64,000 nt of DNA from contig CAVUWK010000008.1 of NCBI GenBank assembly GCA_963745175.1, forward strand, positions 62,001 through 126,000. Direction: 5' to 3'. Below are positions 50,634 to 61,240 of this stretch, one piece after another. Under the pieces are notes generated by a model. That model made no database searches. It was not told the origin of the DNA and saw only the letters and a list, made by a program, of their open reading frames with translations. Origin of the DNA: Bog-473 sp963745175. GTDB taxonomy: Bacteria > Actinomycetota > Acidimicrobiia > Acidimicrobiales > RAAP-2. Each line of letters starts with the position of its first letter. The first letter of the stretch is position 1. The position numbers and the translations under genes were made by a program.

Positions 50634-51836
50634 TCAGACGCTGATCGGAAGCTTGGAGTAGCCCCGGACGGTGCTCGTGTAGAGCGGCACGGCCCCGTCC
50701 ATGTCCACGGACCATTCCGGGAAGCGCTTGAAGGTCTCCTCGAGTGCGATGCGCCCCTCGGTCCGGGCCAGCGCTGCCCCCAGGCAGAAGTGGATCCCGT
50801 AGCCGAAGGACAGGTGGTGGTCGAACTTCCGGTGGATGTCGAAGCGGTCCGCGTCCGGGTAGGCCCGCTCGTCGCGTCCCGCCGATCCGGTGATCATGAC
50901 GACCTTCGACCGCGCCGGGATCGTGTCCCCGTGCACCTCCACGTCGGCGACGCACCAGCGGCTCTGCACGGGTGACGGCGCCTCGTAGCGCAGGAGCTCC
51001 TCCACCGCATTCGGTATGAGGCCGTAGTCGGACGCCAGCTCGGCCCGCTGCTCCGGATTGTGGTCGAGGGTGAGAGCGGCCCAGCCGAGCATGCGGGCCA
51101 CGGTCTCGGTGCCCGCGCTGCCGATCAGCGCGGCGAAGTTGACGGCCTGCTCGAGGGTGAGGCGACGTGGCACGCCGTCATCCTCCACGATCTCGAGGTT
51201 CACCAGGTCCGTGAACATGTCGTCGCAGGGGGTCTTCTGCCGGTCGGCCAACGTCGCGCCGAGATATTCCATGAAACTGATCATCGCCGCCGTCGACACG
51301 TCGTTCGACATCCCCGTCTCGGGATCGAGGTGGAACGACTCGTCGATCCAGCCCCGGACCCTGTCGCGGTCCTCGGGCGGCACACCGAGAAGCGCCGCGA
51401 TGACGTACGCCGGAACCCGGGCCCCGAAGTCCTGCACGTAGTCGAACGAGCTCCGACCGACCAGATCGTCGAGCAGGCTGGCGCAGAGCGTCCGGATGTC
51501 CTCCTCGAGGAGCCTCATGCGCCGCGGCGTGAACGCCTTGGACACCAGTCGCCGGTAGCGGGTGTGCTCCGGCGGATCCATGAAGATCATCATCTCCATG
51601 TCGATTGGATCCGCCGTGATCATCTCCATGACCGTGCCGTGGGAGGAGCAGAACGTCTTGGGATCGCGGCTGAAGGCGTCGACTTCGGCGAAACGGCTCA
51701 CGGCGTAGAAGTCGTATTGCTCGTTGTAGTAGAGGGGCTGCTCGTCGCGCAGACGCTTCCAGATCGCATGGGGATCCCACTTGTACTTCTCGTTCAGTGG
51801 ATCCCAGGCCAGTGGCTCGGTGTCGACAGCGGTCAT
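50634..51836 (-). CDS. Cytochrome P450
   Basis: The 400-aa soluble P450 has the heme loop FGYGIHFCLG with axial Cys351, the I-helix region LIGSAGTETVAR and the ExxR in EELLRYE. Compared with the P450 at 22850 the substrate-recognition regions differ, so it has another substrate. Its start overlaps the stop of the polyphosphate glucokinase gene by 4 bp (ATG overlapping TGA), so the two are co-transcribed, though the metabolic link is not evident. Electron partners are not encoded nearby. Confidence 0.92.
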   Translation of the reverse strand: MTAVDTEPLAWDPLNEKYKWDPHAIWKRLRDEQPLYYNEQYDFYAVSRFAEVDAFSRDPKTFCSSHGTVMEMITADPIDMEMMIFMDPPEHTRYRRLVSKAFTPRRMRLLEEDIRTLCASLLDDLVGRSSFDYVQDFGARVPAYVIAALLGVPPEDRDRVRGWIDESFHLDPETGMSNDVSTAAMISFMEYLGATLADRQKTPCDDMFTDLVNLEIVEDDGVPRRLTLEQAVNFAALIGSAGTETVARMLGWAALTLDHNPEQRAELASDYGLIPNAVEELLRYEAPSPVQSRWCVADVEVHGDTIPARSKVVMITGSAGRDERAYPDADRFDIHRKFDHHLSFGYGIHFCLGAALARTEGRIALEETFKRFPEWSVDMDGAVPLYTSTVRGYSKLPISV

Positions 51837-52639
51837 GGTGCTCCCTCTTCAACGCCGACATGGTGCTCGTCCCAGAGCTTGATCCCACCGAGGATGCCCG
51901 CCTTGTTGTCCACCACCGTGATGCGCTCGAGCACGTCACCGAGATCGCGCCGGTTCACCCGGGAGCCGTTGCCTCCCCCGATGTAGAGGTGGTCGAAGAA
52001 GGTCAGTGCGTCGAGGTAGGCGATCGCTTTGCGGGCCCGCCTGTTCCACCGCTCGTCACCGATCTTCTTGCGCGCCGCCTCGCCGAGCTGCTCGTTGAAC
52101 GTCTCGCCCTTGCGGAACTCCACATGGGCGAACTCGATGTGCGGCATCAGGCTGCCGTCCATGAAGAATGCGGTGCCGAATCCGGTGCCGAGCGTGATCA
52201 CCACCTCGAAGCCGTCGCCCTTGACCACCGCCAGTCCCTGGACGTCGGCGTCGTTGGCCACCCGGCACGGTTTGCCGAGTGCCTGAGCGAGGGCTCCGGC
52301 GAGGTCGAAGTCCGACCACGCCGTCATGAGCTCGGGATCGGCCTTGGTGCCCGGACCGTTCGTGCACACGAAGTGCGGAGCACTGAGGATGTGACCCAGG
52401 CGGACCATGCCCGGGAAGCCACAGGACACGCGGTCCCCCTCGGGCAACTTTGAGACCAGCTGGGTCAGCGTGGAGACCAGGTCGTCGGGCGACATCGGGT
52501 ACTGCGTCGGCACCCTGACCCGCCCGGCCATCGGTGCGCCGGCCTTGTCGAGGACATCGGCCTTGAGGCCCGTGCCGCCAACATCGATGGCGATGGTGAA
52601 CGGGTGCTCGTGCGGCTGGTCGCCAGAAATGTCAGTCAC
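51833..52639 (-). CDS. ppgK: Polyphosphate glucokinase-like ROK-family kinase
   Basis: The 268-aa protein has the ROK/hexokinase-fold motifs IAIDVGGTGLKADVLD (phosphate loop), GFPGMVRLGHI, catalytic Asp in VANDADVQG and TLGTGFGTAFFMDG. Length and segments (PHIEFAHVEF; NRRARKAIAYLDAL) match actinobacterial polyphosphate glucokinases (about 265 aa). These phosphorylate glucose using polyphosphate or ATP. The usual ELGHLEF is changed to EFAHVEF, so specificity could differ. It is followed by an overlapping P450 gene. Confidence 0.85.
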   Translation of the reverse strand: MTDISGDQPHEHPFTIAIDVGGTGLKADVLDKAGAPMAGRVRVPTQYPMSPDDLVSTLTQLVSKLPEGDRVSCGFPGMVRLGHILSAPHFVCTNGPGTKADPELMTAWSDFDLAGALAQALGKPCRVANDADVQGLAVVKGDGFEVVITLGTGFGTAFFMDGSLMPHIEFAHVEFRKGETFNEQLGEAARKKIGDERWNRRARKAIAYLDALTFFDHLYIGGGNGSRVNRRDLGDVLERITVVDNKAGILGGIKLWDEHHVGVEEGAP

Positions 52640-52693
52640 CGGAACGAACTGTAGCCAGCTGGGCGGGTTTTGAGTCCGGGGGTACCGGTCCCG

Positions 52694-53368
52694 TCATCCC
52701 TGCAGGACGTCGTGGAGGACACCGCGGAGCAGTTCCCCCAATTCGTCGTTGGTCGTCGCGGCGAAGGCCTCGCCGGAGAGGAACAGGCTCGAGAAGATCA
52801 CGCCGAACGAGGCCGCCATGCGCACCCGGTCCCGCAGGGGGACCCGGGTGTCGGCCAACACCCGGCGGAATTGGTTCTGGATGTCCTCGTGCTCCGCGTC
52901 GTGATCCTCACGATGCAGCTTCTCGAGGGCGGCCTGATTCCGCTCGTGCATGAGGAAGATCTTTCGCTGGGCCAGCATCTGGTCGACGATCTCGTCGAGC
53001 AGCTCGACCCAGAGCTTCATGGTGATCGGCTCCTCGCCCATGCGCAGCAGCGCCACCCGGCCGAACTCGTGCAGGCGCATGTGCAGCGCCATGAGGATGT
53101 CGTCCTTCGACTCGAAGTGGTAGTAGAGGGCCGCCTTGGTGACACCCAGCTGCTCGGCGATCTGCCGCAGGCTGGTGCCGTCGAAGCCCTGCTCGATGAA
53201 GAGGTCGAGCGCCACATCGAGGATGCGCTGCCGTGTGTCGACGGGCTCGGACGCGGCGAGCTCCGGGTCGGCTCCGACGCCGGGACCCGGCTCGGTGACG
53301 CTGTCGATCAGGGCCTGTTCGGGGCCCTCGTCGTGTCCCCCGGCTTCTGCTGGAGCGGTCTGTGCCAT
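52694..53368 (-). CDS. TetR-family transcriptional regulator of the adjacent ABC exporter
   Basis: The 224-aa protein has an N-terminal disordered part of about 40 residues, then a TetR helix-turn-helix (SLRQIAEQLGVTKAALYYHFESKDD) and a large helical ligand domain. It is divergent from the DrrA-like gene with 93 bp between starts, which contain two similar operator-like repeats (53385-53405 and 53434-53454). It probably represses the DrrAB exporter operon in the absence of its drug-like ligand. Confidence 0.88.
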   Translation of the reverse strand: MAQTAPAEAGGHDEGPEQALIDSVTEPGPGVGADPELAASEPVDTRQRILDVALDLFIEQGFDGTSLRQIAEQLGVTKAALYYHFESKDDILMALHMRLHEFGRVALLRMGEEPITMKLWVELLDEIVDQMLAQRKIFLMHERNQAALEKLHREDHDAEHEDIQNQFRRVLADTRVPLRDRVRMAASFGVIFSSLFLSGEAFAATTNDELGELLRGVLHDVLQG

Positions 53369-53384
53369 CGATTCTCGGTTCTCA

Positions 53385-53454
53385 GTCTACTTGACGACCG
53401 GTTAGTTACGTTTTAGTCTGTCGCGAGAGCAGAGTCTACTGACCGACAGGTAAG
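53385..53454. promoter_or_regulatory. Two operator-like direct repeats between tetR and ABC operon
   Basis: Two 21-bp segments starting at 53385 and 53434 both begin GTCTACT and share the core CGAC with GGT/AG at the end, matching at 16 of 21 positions. They lie 49 bp apart in the intergenic region, one nearer each divergent start. Their presence in the only regulatory gap of a TetR-exporter pair makes them likely TetR binding sites. Confidence 0.6.
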
Positions 53455-53461
53455 GACGTCC

Positions 53462-54520
53462 ATGGCTGAGGAGATGATGATCCAGGCGGAGGGCCTGACC
53501 AAGCGCTACGGCGAGACCCAGGCCCTGGCCGGGATCGACTTCGCCGTGCCGGCGGGGTCGATCCTCGGGCTGCTGGGGCCGAACGGGGCCGGCAAGACGA
53601 CCGCGGTGCGGATCCTGACCACCCTGGCCCAGCCGGACGCCGGGCGGGCCACGGTGGCCGGCATCGACGTGGCGAAGCACCCGGCAGAGGTCCGGCGTCA
53701 CATCGGGGTCGCCGCCCAGGACGCCACGCTCGATCCGTTGCTGACCGGGCGCCAGAACCTCGTGCTGGTGGGCGAGCTCTCCGACATGGGTCGAGCCCCG
53801 GCACGGGCACGGACGGTCGAGCTGCTCGAGCAGTTCGAGCTGACCTTTGCCGCCGACCGGGTCGTGAAGGGCTACTCGGGCGGCATGCGCCGGCGGCTGG
53901 ACCTGGCGGCGTCGTTGATCACACGGCCACCGGTCCTGTTCCTCGACGAGCCGACGACGGGGCTCGACCCGACCAGCCGCCAGCGGGTGTGGGAGGCCAT
54001 CCGGGAGCTGCTCGGAGAGGGCGTCACCGTCCTGCTGACGACGCAGTACCTGGAGGAGGCCGACGCGCTGGCCCACCGGATCGTCGTGGTCGACCACGGA
54101 CTGGTCATCGCGGACGGGACGCCCCAGGAGCTGAAGGAGGCGAGTCGGAGCGCCCGTTTGGAGGTGACGCTGGCGGAACCGCACCCCGGGGCGGTCGGTG
54201 CCATCGCGCCGCTCGTGTCGGGGCGGGTCGACGTGAGTGACGACGGCCGGCGGTTGAGCGCGGGCGTGGACGCTTCGACGGGGCTGGCCACGGTCGTGGT
54301 GCGGGCGCTCGATGCGGCGGGCGTGCTCGTGGACAACATCGAGGTGCGACAGCCTTCACTGGACGACGTGTTCTTCTCGCTGACGGGCGGGCACATCGAA
54401 GAGACGGGCGACGCGGGCGGGGGCGGGGGCGGTGCGGGTGGCGACGGCGCCGCAGCGGCCGGTCCGGGCCCCGTCGCCGAGGGCGACGGCCGCCACGAGT
54501 TGGAGGGAGTGCGCGCATGA
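53462..54520 (+). CDS. ABC transporter ATP-binding protein, DrrA-like
   Basis: The 352-aa ATPase has Walker A GPNGAGKTT, signature YSGGMRRRLDLAAS, Walker B LFLDEPTTGLDP and a DrrA-type C-terminal extension. Daunorubicin-resistance DrrA proteins drive DrrB for export of hydrophobic drugs or lipids. The last 40 residues are very Gly/Ala-rich (TGDAGGGGGGAGGDG-type), an unusual linker. Its stop overlaps the permease start by 4 bp. TetR at 52694 is the likely regulator. Confidence 0.9.
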   Translation: MAEEMMIQAEGLTKRYGETQALAGIDFAVPAGSILGLLGPNGAGKTTAVRILTTLAQPDAGRATVAGIDVAKHPAEVRRHIGVAAQDATLDPLLTGRQNLVLVGELSDMGRAPARARTVELLEQFELTFAADRVVKGYSGGMRRRLDLAASLITRPPVLFLDEPTTGLDPTSRQRVWEAIRELLGEGVTVLLTTQYLEEADALAHRIVVVDHGLVIADGTPQELKEASRSARLEVTLAEPHPGAVGAIAPLVSGRVDVSDDGRRLSAGVDASTGLATVVVRALDAAGVLVDNIEVRQPSLDDVFFSLTGGHIEETGDAGGGGGGAGGDGAAAAGPGPVAEGDGRHELEGVRA

Positions 54521-55374
54521 CGACGACCACGTTGACCCGTTCTGCTGCGGGATTCGACCGGCCGAACGCCGGCGGGAGCGTGGTCGGCCCGCTGGCGAAC
54601 ATCTGGGCCATGACGCGGCGCAATCTGGTGCACATCTCGCGGGAGCCCATGCAGCTCTCGGACGTGACGCTCCAGCCGCTGCTCTTCACGGTGCTGTTCG
54701 TCTACATCTTCGGCGGCGCGATCCCGATACCGGGCGGCGGGAGTTACGTGGACTTCCTCCTGGCCGGCATTCTCGCCTTGAACCTGGTCACCTCGTCCAT
54801 GGGCACGGCCGTGGGGCTGAGCACCGACCTCCACGAGGGGATGATCGACCGCTTCCGCACGTTGCCCATGTGGCGTTCCGCCGTGTTGGTCGGGCGCTCG
54901 GTCGCCGATTTCCTGACGTCGGTGTTGTGTGCCCTCATCGTGGCGCTGACCGGACTCGTCGTCGGTTGGCGGCCGGGCGCGAACGCCATCTCGGTCGTCG
55001 GTGGCTTCGCGCTCCTCCTCTTCTTCGCCTACGCGGTGTCGTGGGTCTCCGCCTGCGTGGGGCTGAACTCGAAGAGCCCCGAGTCGGCCGCCTCGTTCGG
55101 CTTCATCGTGCTGTTCCCGTTGACCTTCGTGTCCAACGCCTTCGTACCCACCCAGCACATGCCGGGATGGCTCCAGGTCATCGCGAACTGGAACCCGGTG
55201 AGCGCAGTCATCGCCGGGACCAGGGACCTCTGGGACAACCCGAACCCGTCGGCGGCGGTCCACGCCTGGCCCATGCAACACCCGGTGGAGGCCTCGCTGA
55301 TCTGGTCCGTGGTGATCCTGGCCGTGGCGGCGCCCCTGGCGGCGCACTTCTTCAAGAAGCGCACGACGGAGTAG
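54517..55374 (+). CDS. ABC-2 type permease, DrrB-like
   Basis: The 285-aa protein has six hydrophobic helices (LLFTVLFVYIFGGAIPIPGG, FLLAGILALNLVT and others) and the ABC-2 signature region FGFIVLFPLTFVSNAFVPTQ. It pairs with the overlapping DrrA-like ATPase as an exporter of unknown hydrophobic compounds. It resembles the second DrrB at 58505, which lies on the other strand. The amidase gene follows after 50 bp. Confidence 0.9.
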   Translation: MTTTTLTRSAAGFDRPNAGGSVVGPLANIWAMTRRNLVHISREPMQLSDVTLQPLLFTVLFVYIFGGAIPIPGGGSYVDFLLAGILALNLVTSSMGTAVGLSTDLHEGMIDRFRTLPMWRSAVLVGRSVADFLTSVLCALIVALTGLVVGWRPGANAISVVGGFALLLFFAYAVSWVSACVGLNSKSPESAASFGFIVLFPLTFVSNAFVPTQHMPGWLQVIANWNPVSAVIAGTRDLWDNPNPSAAVHAWPMQHPVEASLIWSVVILAVAAPLAAHFFKKRTTE

Positions 55375-55424
55375 ACCTGGTCGATGAGAATCGACGCCGG
55401 CCGGCCCGGACTTCGGAAGAGACG

Positions 55425-56858
55425 GTGCCCTCGAGTGTTCTCCCGTCCGTGACAGAGCCATGGCTGGGAGACGCCTGCTCCCTGGTCGACGCCTACCGGG
55501 CGGGCACGATCTCGCCGACCGAGGCGCTCGAGGGATCGCTGGCGGCCATCGCCGACTCGACGCTCAACGCGGTGTGCTTCGTCGACGAGGAGCAGGCGAG
55601 GGAAACGGCCTCGACGGCCGACGTGAACCTGCCGTTCGGCGGGGTCCCGATCGGCGTGAAGGAGCTCGATCCGGTCAAGGGCTGGCCGCTGACCGAGGCA
55701 TCGCTCGTCTTCAAGGACCGCGTCTCGGACGGCGACGGCACCATGACGACGCGGCTGCGCGCCGCGGGCGCGGTGCTGGTGGGGCAGACGACGGCATCGG
55801 AGTTCGGCGGGGTCAATGTCACGTACACCAGGCTGCACGGCGCGACCTCGAACCCCTACGACCTGGAGCGGACTCCCGGCGGGTCGTCGGGCGGCTCGGC
55901 CGCGTCGGTCTCGGGCGGCCTGCTCCCACTCTGCACCGGTGGCGACGGTGGGGGCTCCATCCGGATCCCGGCCGGGTTCACCGGGCTCTTCGGCCTGAAG
56001 TCGACCTTCGGCCGGATCCCCAAGGGGCCCAAGACCGAGATCGAGCCACTGACCGCCGTGCTGGGGTGCCTGTCGCGCTCGGTGCGCGACACCGCCCGCT
56101 GGTTCGACGCCTGCAACGGCGCCGACGAGTACGACCCGTTCTCACTGCCGCGGGTCGAGGGCTGGGAGGCCGGCCTCGGGCAGCAGGAGATCCGGGGGAG
56201 GAGGGTCGCCGTCTCGGTCGACCTCGGCGCGGCGGTGGTCGCGACTGGGGTGCGGGAGAAGGTGAACGACGCGGCCGATCTCCTGATCAAGGACGCCGGG
56301 CTCGAGCGGGTCGACCTGGCCTTCGCTCTCCCCCGCGGCGGGTTGGAGTGGGCGCTGGCGGGGACGGCGAGCCTGCTGGTCGGCCTCGGCGACCGCTATC
56401 CCGCCTGCGAGTCGGAGCTGACGCCCGAGATCATGCTGGCGACCAACATCGCGACGAACCACTTCACCGTGGACACGGCGAAGAACATCGAGGCGTTCCG
56501 GCGGCAGATCATCGTCCAGATGGCGGAGATCTTCGAACAGGTCGACTTCATCATCTGCGCCACCAACCCCGACGTCGCCTTCGGCGCCCAGGGCCCGATG
56601 CCCACCACGATCGACGGTGTGGACCTGGTGGCCGAGCAGGGGTTCGAGGCCGCGGTGGGAAACAACGGCGCCCTGACCATCCCGGCCAACACGACCGGGC
56701 ACCCGGCCGTCGCCATCCCGGTCGGCCTGGTCGACGGCCTGCCCGTGTCGATGCAGATCATCGGCCGGCGCCACAACGAGCCGTTGCTCCTCGACCTGGC
56801 GCGGGTCGTCGAGCTCGAGCGTCCCTGGCCGCTCGTGGCGCCGGGCGCGCCGATCTGA
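55425..56858 (+). CDS. Amidase signature family protein
   Basis: The 477-aa protein has the amidase-signature triad: Lys in VPIGVKELDP, cis-Ser in GGDGGGSIRIPAGFTG and nucleophile Ser in TPGGSSGGSAASV. The family hydrolyses or transfers amides (e.g. amidase, GatA, 6-aminohexanoate-cyclic-dimer hydrolase). The start used is GTG 55425 (GGAAGAG upstream); GTG 55449 is an alternative. It lies 50 bp after the DrrB gene on the same strand and could belong to its operon. The substrate is unknown. Confidence 0.88.
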   Translation: MPSSVLPSVTEPWLGDACSLVDAYRAGTISPTEALEGSLAAIADSTLNAVCFVDEEQARETASTADVNLPFGGVPIGVKELDPVKGWPLTEASLVFKDRVSDGDGTMTTRLRAAGAVLVGQTTASEFGGVNVTYTRLHGATSNPYDLERTPGGSSGGSAASVSGGLLPLCTGGDGGGSIRIPAGFTGLFGLKSTFGRIPKGPKTEIEPLTAVLGCLSRSVRDTARWFDACNGADEYDPFSLPRVEGWEAGLGQQEIRGRRVAVSVDLGAAVVATGVREKVNDAADLLIKDAGLERVDLAFALPRGGLEWALAGTASLLVGLGDRYPACESELTPEIMLATNIATNHFTVDTAKNIEAFRRQIIVQMAEIFEQVDFIICATNPDVAFGAQGPMPTTIDGVDLVAEQGFEAAVGNNGALTIPANTTGHPAVAIPVGLVDGLPVSMQIIGRRHNEPLLLDLARVVELERPWPLVAPGAPI

Positions 56859-56966
56859 CGCCCCGTCACCACACGCCTGGCCACAGGTTTTGATGTTCTG
56901 TTGCTTTTTTGTGTGACTTTCGATTCCTGCGCCAAAACAACCGTTTGTCCTACCCTGTCCTGAGAG

Positions 56967-58479
56967 ATGGCGGAGGAAATGCTCTTTACAGTGGCTGGAT
57001 CCGTCGCGATGCCGGCCCAGATGATCTCGCTCGAGGAAGCGGGCCTGGAGCAGCGCGCCGATCTGCAGGAATGGGTGCTTTCGAACCCGGCCATCCTGGG
57101 CCCGGCCGTCAAGGTGGTGACCTTCGAGTTCGACGGGCTCCCGTCGGCCGCCGCCGTGGGGCGGGACCGGATCTCGGTGCTGGGGCTCGGCGGCGACGGT
57201 CGCCTGGTCGTGGCCGAGCTCAAGAGCGGCCGGTCCCCCGACACCGACGTCTCGGCGATCAAGTACGCGGCCATGGCCAGCCGCGTCCTCCCCGAGTCCC
57301 TGGCCGACCAATACGCCCGCTTCCAGTCGCGCCGCCAGTCCCCCATGACGGCGGACGAGGCCCTGGCCGAGCTGCAGGCCCACGCGCCCGAGCTCTCGCA
57401 GGAGTCGCTGCGCCGGCCGCGGATCGTCCTTCTGGCCCGGGATTTCTCGCCTGTCGTCACCGCCAGCGTGGTCTGGCTCAGCGAGATGGGTCTCGACATC
57501 TCCCTCGTCCAGATCAGCGCCTTCCGCTCCTACGTCTACGGGCAGCTCGGCAGCGGGAACGTGCCCATGATCTCGGTGAGCCAGCTCTACCCGCTGCGCG
57601 AGGTCGAGGAGTTCACCATCAGCCCGGAGCGCCAGCTGGCCAAGGAGATGGCCGAGTCCAAGCGGCGGGTCCAGGACGCCGCCATGGTGCGCCGGCTCGT
57701 CACGACCGAGTCGGTGGCGGACGGGACGATCTTCACGCTCAGCCCGCGCACCGATCTCAACTTCGAGATGCGGAGCCAGCTCGAGGAGTGGCTGCACGTC
57801 GATCCCGCCCGGCGGACGGCGCACTGGCAGAACAGCCTCATTGCGCCACTGGTGTGGGACGTCGACAAGGCGGCGTACACGCCTGCCAGCCTGATCCGTC
57901 ACATCATCGAGCTGGCCACCGGCGTCAGCCGCGATTTCGTCGGGACGCAGTGGTGGCGTGATCCCACGGGCTGGACCATGGCCGAGCTGGCGGGACCGCT
58001 CGGCGGGGGCAAGGGCGCCATGTACCGCGAGTACTGGTCACGCTGGCTCGAAAAGGTCCGCGCCCGGCACGCGCACTGGACCCAGATGTCCACCCTGCCC
58101 GCGCAGAACTTCATCACGATGCCCTCCCCGGTACGCGGCACGCACTACGGGCTCGGCTTCGCCGCCGGCGGACGTCTGCGGTCGGAGTTCTACGTCGACC
58201 TGGGCTCCCCCGAGGCCGAGCGCGGCGCAGTTCGACGTGATCCAGTCGCAGCAGGACCTGATCGAGTCGTTCTACGGCGCGCCGCTCTCGTGGGAGCGCC
58301 TGCCCGACCGTGGCGCCTACCGCATCGCCGACTACAGCGATGGGGAGATCACGCGGGTGGAGGACTACGCGTTCTACATCGACTGGATGATCGATGCCCA
58401 GGAGCGGCTGCGCCGGGCCATCAACTCGGTCCTCCAGACCGGCGAGCCCCCCGAAGACGACGAGTTCGACCGACGCTGA
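56967..58479 (+). CDS. DUF4268-type nuclease-like protein, frameshifted near 3' end
   Basis: From ATG 56967 the first ~420 residues contain a PD-(D/E)xK-like core (RISVLGLGGDGRLVVAELKSG, i.e. a Glu-x-Lys motif), as in NucS/DUF91 and restriction-type nucleases, plus a DUF4268-like C-terminal part (WSRWLEKVRARHAHWTQMS). Near 58224 one extra base shifts the frame. The adjacent frame continues QFDVIQSQQDLIESFYG, then LSWERLPDRGAYRIADY and a stop at 58479. Such proteins are often linked to restriction or defense but also occur alone. Upstream sequence is AT-rich and contains TACCCT 10 nt before the ATG. Confidence 0.75.
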
Positions 58480-58504
58480 ACCTGGGCGGTCGGCGCTGAC
58501 AGCG

Positions 58505-59346
58505 TCACGACGTCTTCAGCTTCCACACGGCCAGCGGCGCGAAGACGATCACGAGCCCGGCCGACCACAGCAACGAGGGCACGAGGTAGTACGACACGGA
58601 GTGGCCAAGCAGTTGCTGCGCCGCCGGGCCGCTCGTGAGCAACCGCACCGTGTTCACCATCTGCGTCATGGGTTGATAGGTGGCGAAACCCTGCATCCAG
58701 CCCGGCATGGTCGCCACCGGCACGTAGGCCGACGACACGAAGCTCAGCGGGAAGACGAGGAACGACAAGCTCTGCGCCGCCTGGGGGCTCCCCGCCATCA
58801 GACCCATGGCGATGAACATCCAGACGAAGGCGAAGCCGTAGAGGATGGTGAGTCCGAGCGCGGCCAACGCGTCTGCCGTGGACCCACCGATGCGGAAGCC
58901 GACGGCGAAGCCCACCACGGTCATGACGAGCACGCCCCAGGCGACCAGCGCCGAGTCGGCTCCCACCCGCCCGGTCACGATGGAGAGCAACCGGATGGGC
59001 AGGCTGCGTAGCCGGTCGAAGAGACCGCCCTCCTGATCGTCGGCGACACCGCTGGCGGCGCCCATGCCCTGGAAGAGCACGCCGGTGACCACGAAGCCTG
59101 GCACCAGGAAATCGACGTAGTTCAGGTTCCCGGTGTGGGCCACGGCACCGCCGAAGACGTAGCGGAAGATCAAGAGGAAGAGCACCCCCTGGGCCGTGCC
59201 GGCGATGATGAGCGCGGGGGTGCGGACGAACTTCCTGAGGGTGCGGCCCGCCACCTGGCCCGAGGCGACGAGATACGACGCACCCCGGTTGGTGACCGCG
59301 TCGATCGGACGTGTCTGGCGCGGCGGGTCGAGAGTGATGTCCATGG

Positions 59347-59350
<4 letters not shown>
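58505..59350 (-). CDS. ABC-2 type permease, DrrB-like (second copy)
   Basis: The 281-aa product from ATG 59350 has six helices and ABC-2 motifs including FLVFPLSFVSSAYVPVATMPG. It forms a pair with the ATPase ending at 59347 (4-bp overlap). It is convergent with the DUF4268 gene. Similar in layout to the DrrB at 54517 but clearly divergent in sequence, so this is a second exporter rather than a recent duplicate. The upstream frame to 59530 is inside the ATPase gene. Confidence 0.9.
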
Positions 59351-60321
<971 letters not shown>

Positions 60322-60460
60322 ACACGCCTCCTTTCGTGGGTCGCTGCTGCTTCGTGCAGAGCACTGTTTTCAGCAGAGTCCGTCTGACGGAGGTCGCCTA
60401 CGCTTCCGGGTGCTGCCTCGGGCGAAGGTCCCTCGTGGATCGGGCTCGTGGTTGTGTGGG

Positions 60461-60494
60461 CCCGGGGCCGCGTGGTGTCACACGCGGCTCCGGG
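60461..60494 (-). terminator. 14-bp hairpin after padR gene
   Basis: CCCGGGGCCGCGTG (60461-60474) pairs with 60481-60494, with one G-T pair and a 6-nt loop (GTGTCA). It is 15 bp beyond the padR stop on the minus strand. It likely ends padR transcription or limits read-through into the DrrAB operon. Confidence 0.6.
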
Positions 60495-60509
60495 TCATTC
60501 CTCAGGGGG

Positions 60510-61151
60510 TCATTCCTTGGGGAGCTCGAAGGTGAAGTGCACCTCCTCGGGGTCGAAATCCTCGGTCTGGAAGAGGCGCCACATGTCGAGGCCTTCGAGC
60601 GTGCCGTCCGCCATCTCCTGGACGAGCGCCCTGACGTAGGACAGTTCGGCGGTGAGGACGCGCTCCTCGTACTCGGACTCGAGCTCGAAGATGCGGGGGA
60701 GCCCCGCGTCGCTGGCGGCCGCCATGGCGCTCCGCATCGCGACGAGCTTGACGGTCAGGGCCTCGGCGCGGCGGCGGAGCGCGGCGAGGGCATCGTCGGG
60801 ATCGAGGGCGGGAATGAAGGACAGGCCCGCCATGAAGGCCGGGTACTCCTTGTTCGGGGTGCCGATGAGCTCGGTGAGCCAGTCGGTCATCTCGAGCGAG
60901 CCTTCGTCGGTGATCTCGTACACCGTCCGCTGCGGGCGTTTCCCCTCGCGGACGGTGCCGGTGGCCTTGATGAAGCCCTTCTTCTCGAGGGACTCGACCA
61001 CGGCATAGAGGGAGCCGTAATTGAGACGGACGCTCTCCTGCTTGGCCCGCTGGCGCAGCGTCTGGGCGACCTCGTAGGGGTGCATGGGCTTCTCGTACAG
61101 GCAGACCAGGACAGCCAGAGCGAGGGGGTTGGAGCGGGACCACCGAGGCAT
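60510..61151 (-). CDS. PadR-family transcriptional regulator
   Basis: The 213-aa protein has the PadR winged helix (LALAVLVCLYEKPMHPYEVAQ, then NYGSLYAVVESLEKKGFI and RTVYEITDEG) and a C-terminal Vir_act_alpha_C-like helical part with FLSFIPALDPDD. PadR regulators often sit beside multidrug ABC exporter genes and repress them. Here the DrrAB pair lies directly downstream on the same strand. The upstream region contains CAGA-GTAA-TCTG, possibly part of an operator. Confidence 0.88.
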   Translation of the reverse strand: MPRWSRSNPLALAVLVCLYEKPMHPYEVAQTLRQRAKQESVRLNYGSLYAVVESLEKKGFIKATGTVREGKRPQRTVYEITDEGSLEMTDWLTELIGTPNKEYPAFMAGLSFIPALDPDDALAALRRRAEALTVKLVAMRSAMAAASDAGLPRIFELESEYEERVLTAELSYVRALVQEMADGTLEGLDMWRLFQTEDFDPEEVHFTFELPKE

Positions 61152-61240
61152 TCGGTCAGTATATTCGATTCAGAGTAATCTGTAAAGAGTGCTCTGAGGA
61201 GAGCTATGCATGGTTGGGGGCCGCACCCCGGGGCCAGTCG

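Noticed and set aside
61140..61200. CAGA-GTAA-TCTG near the padR start as an operator
   Set aside because: The arms are only 4 bp and differ from the usual ATGT/ACAT PadR boxes, so it was not listed as a feature.
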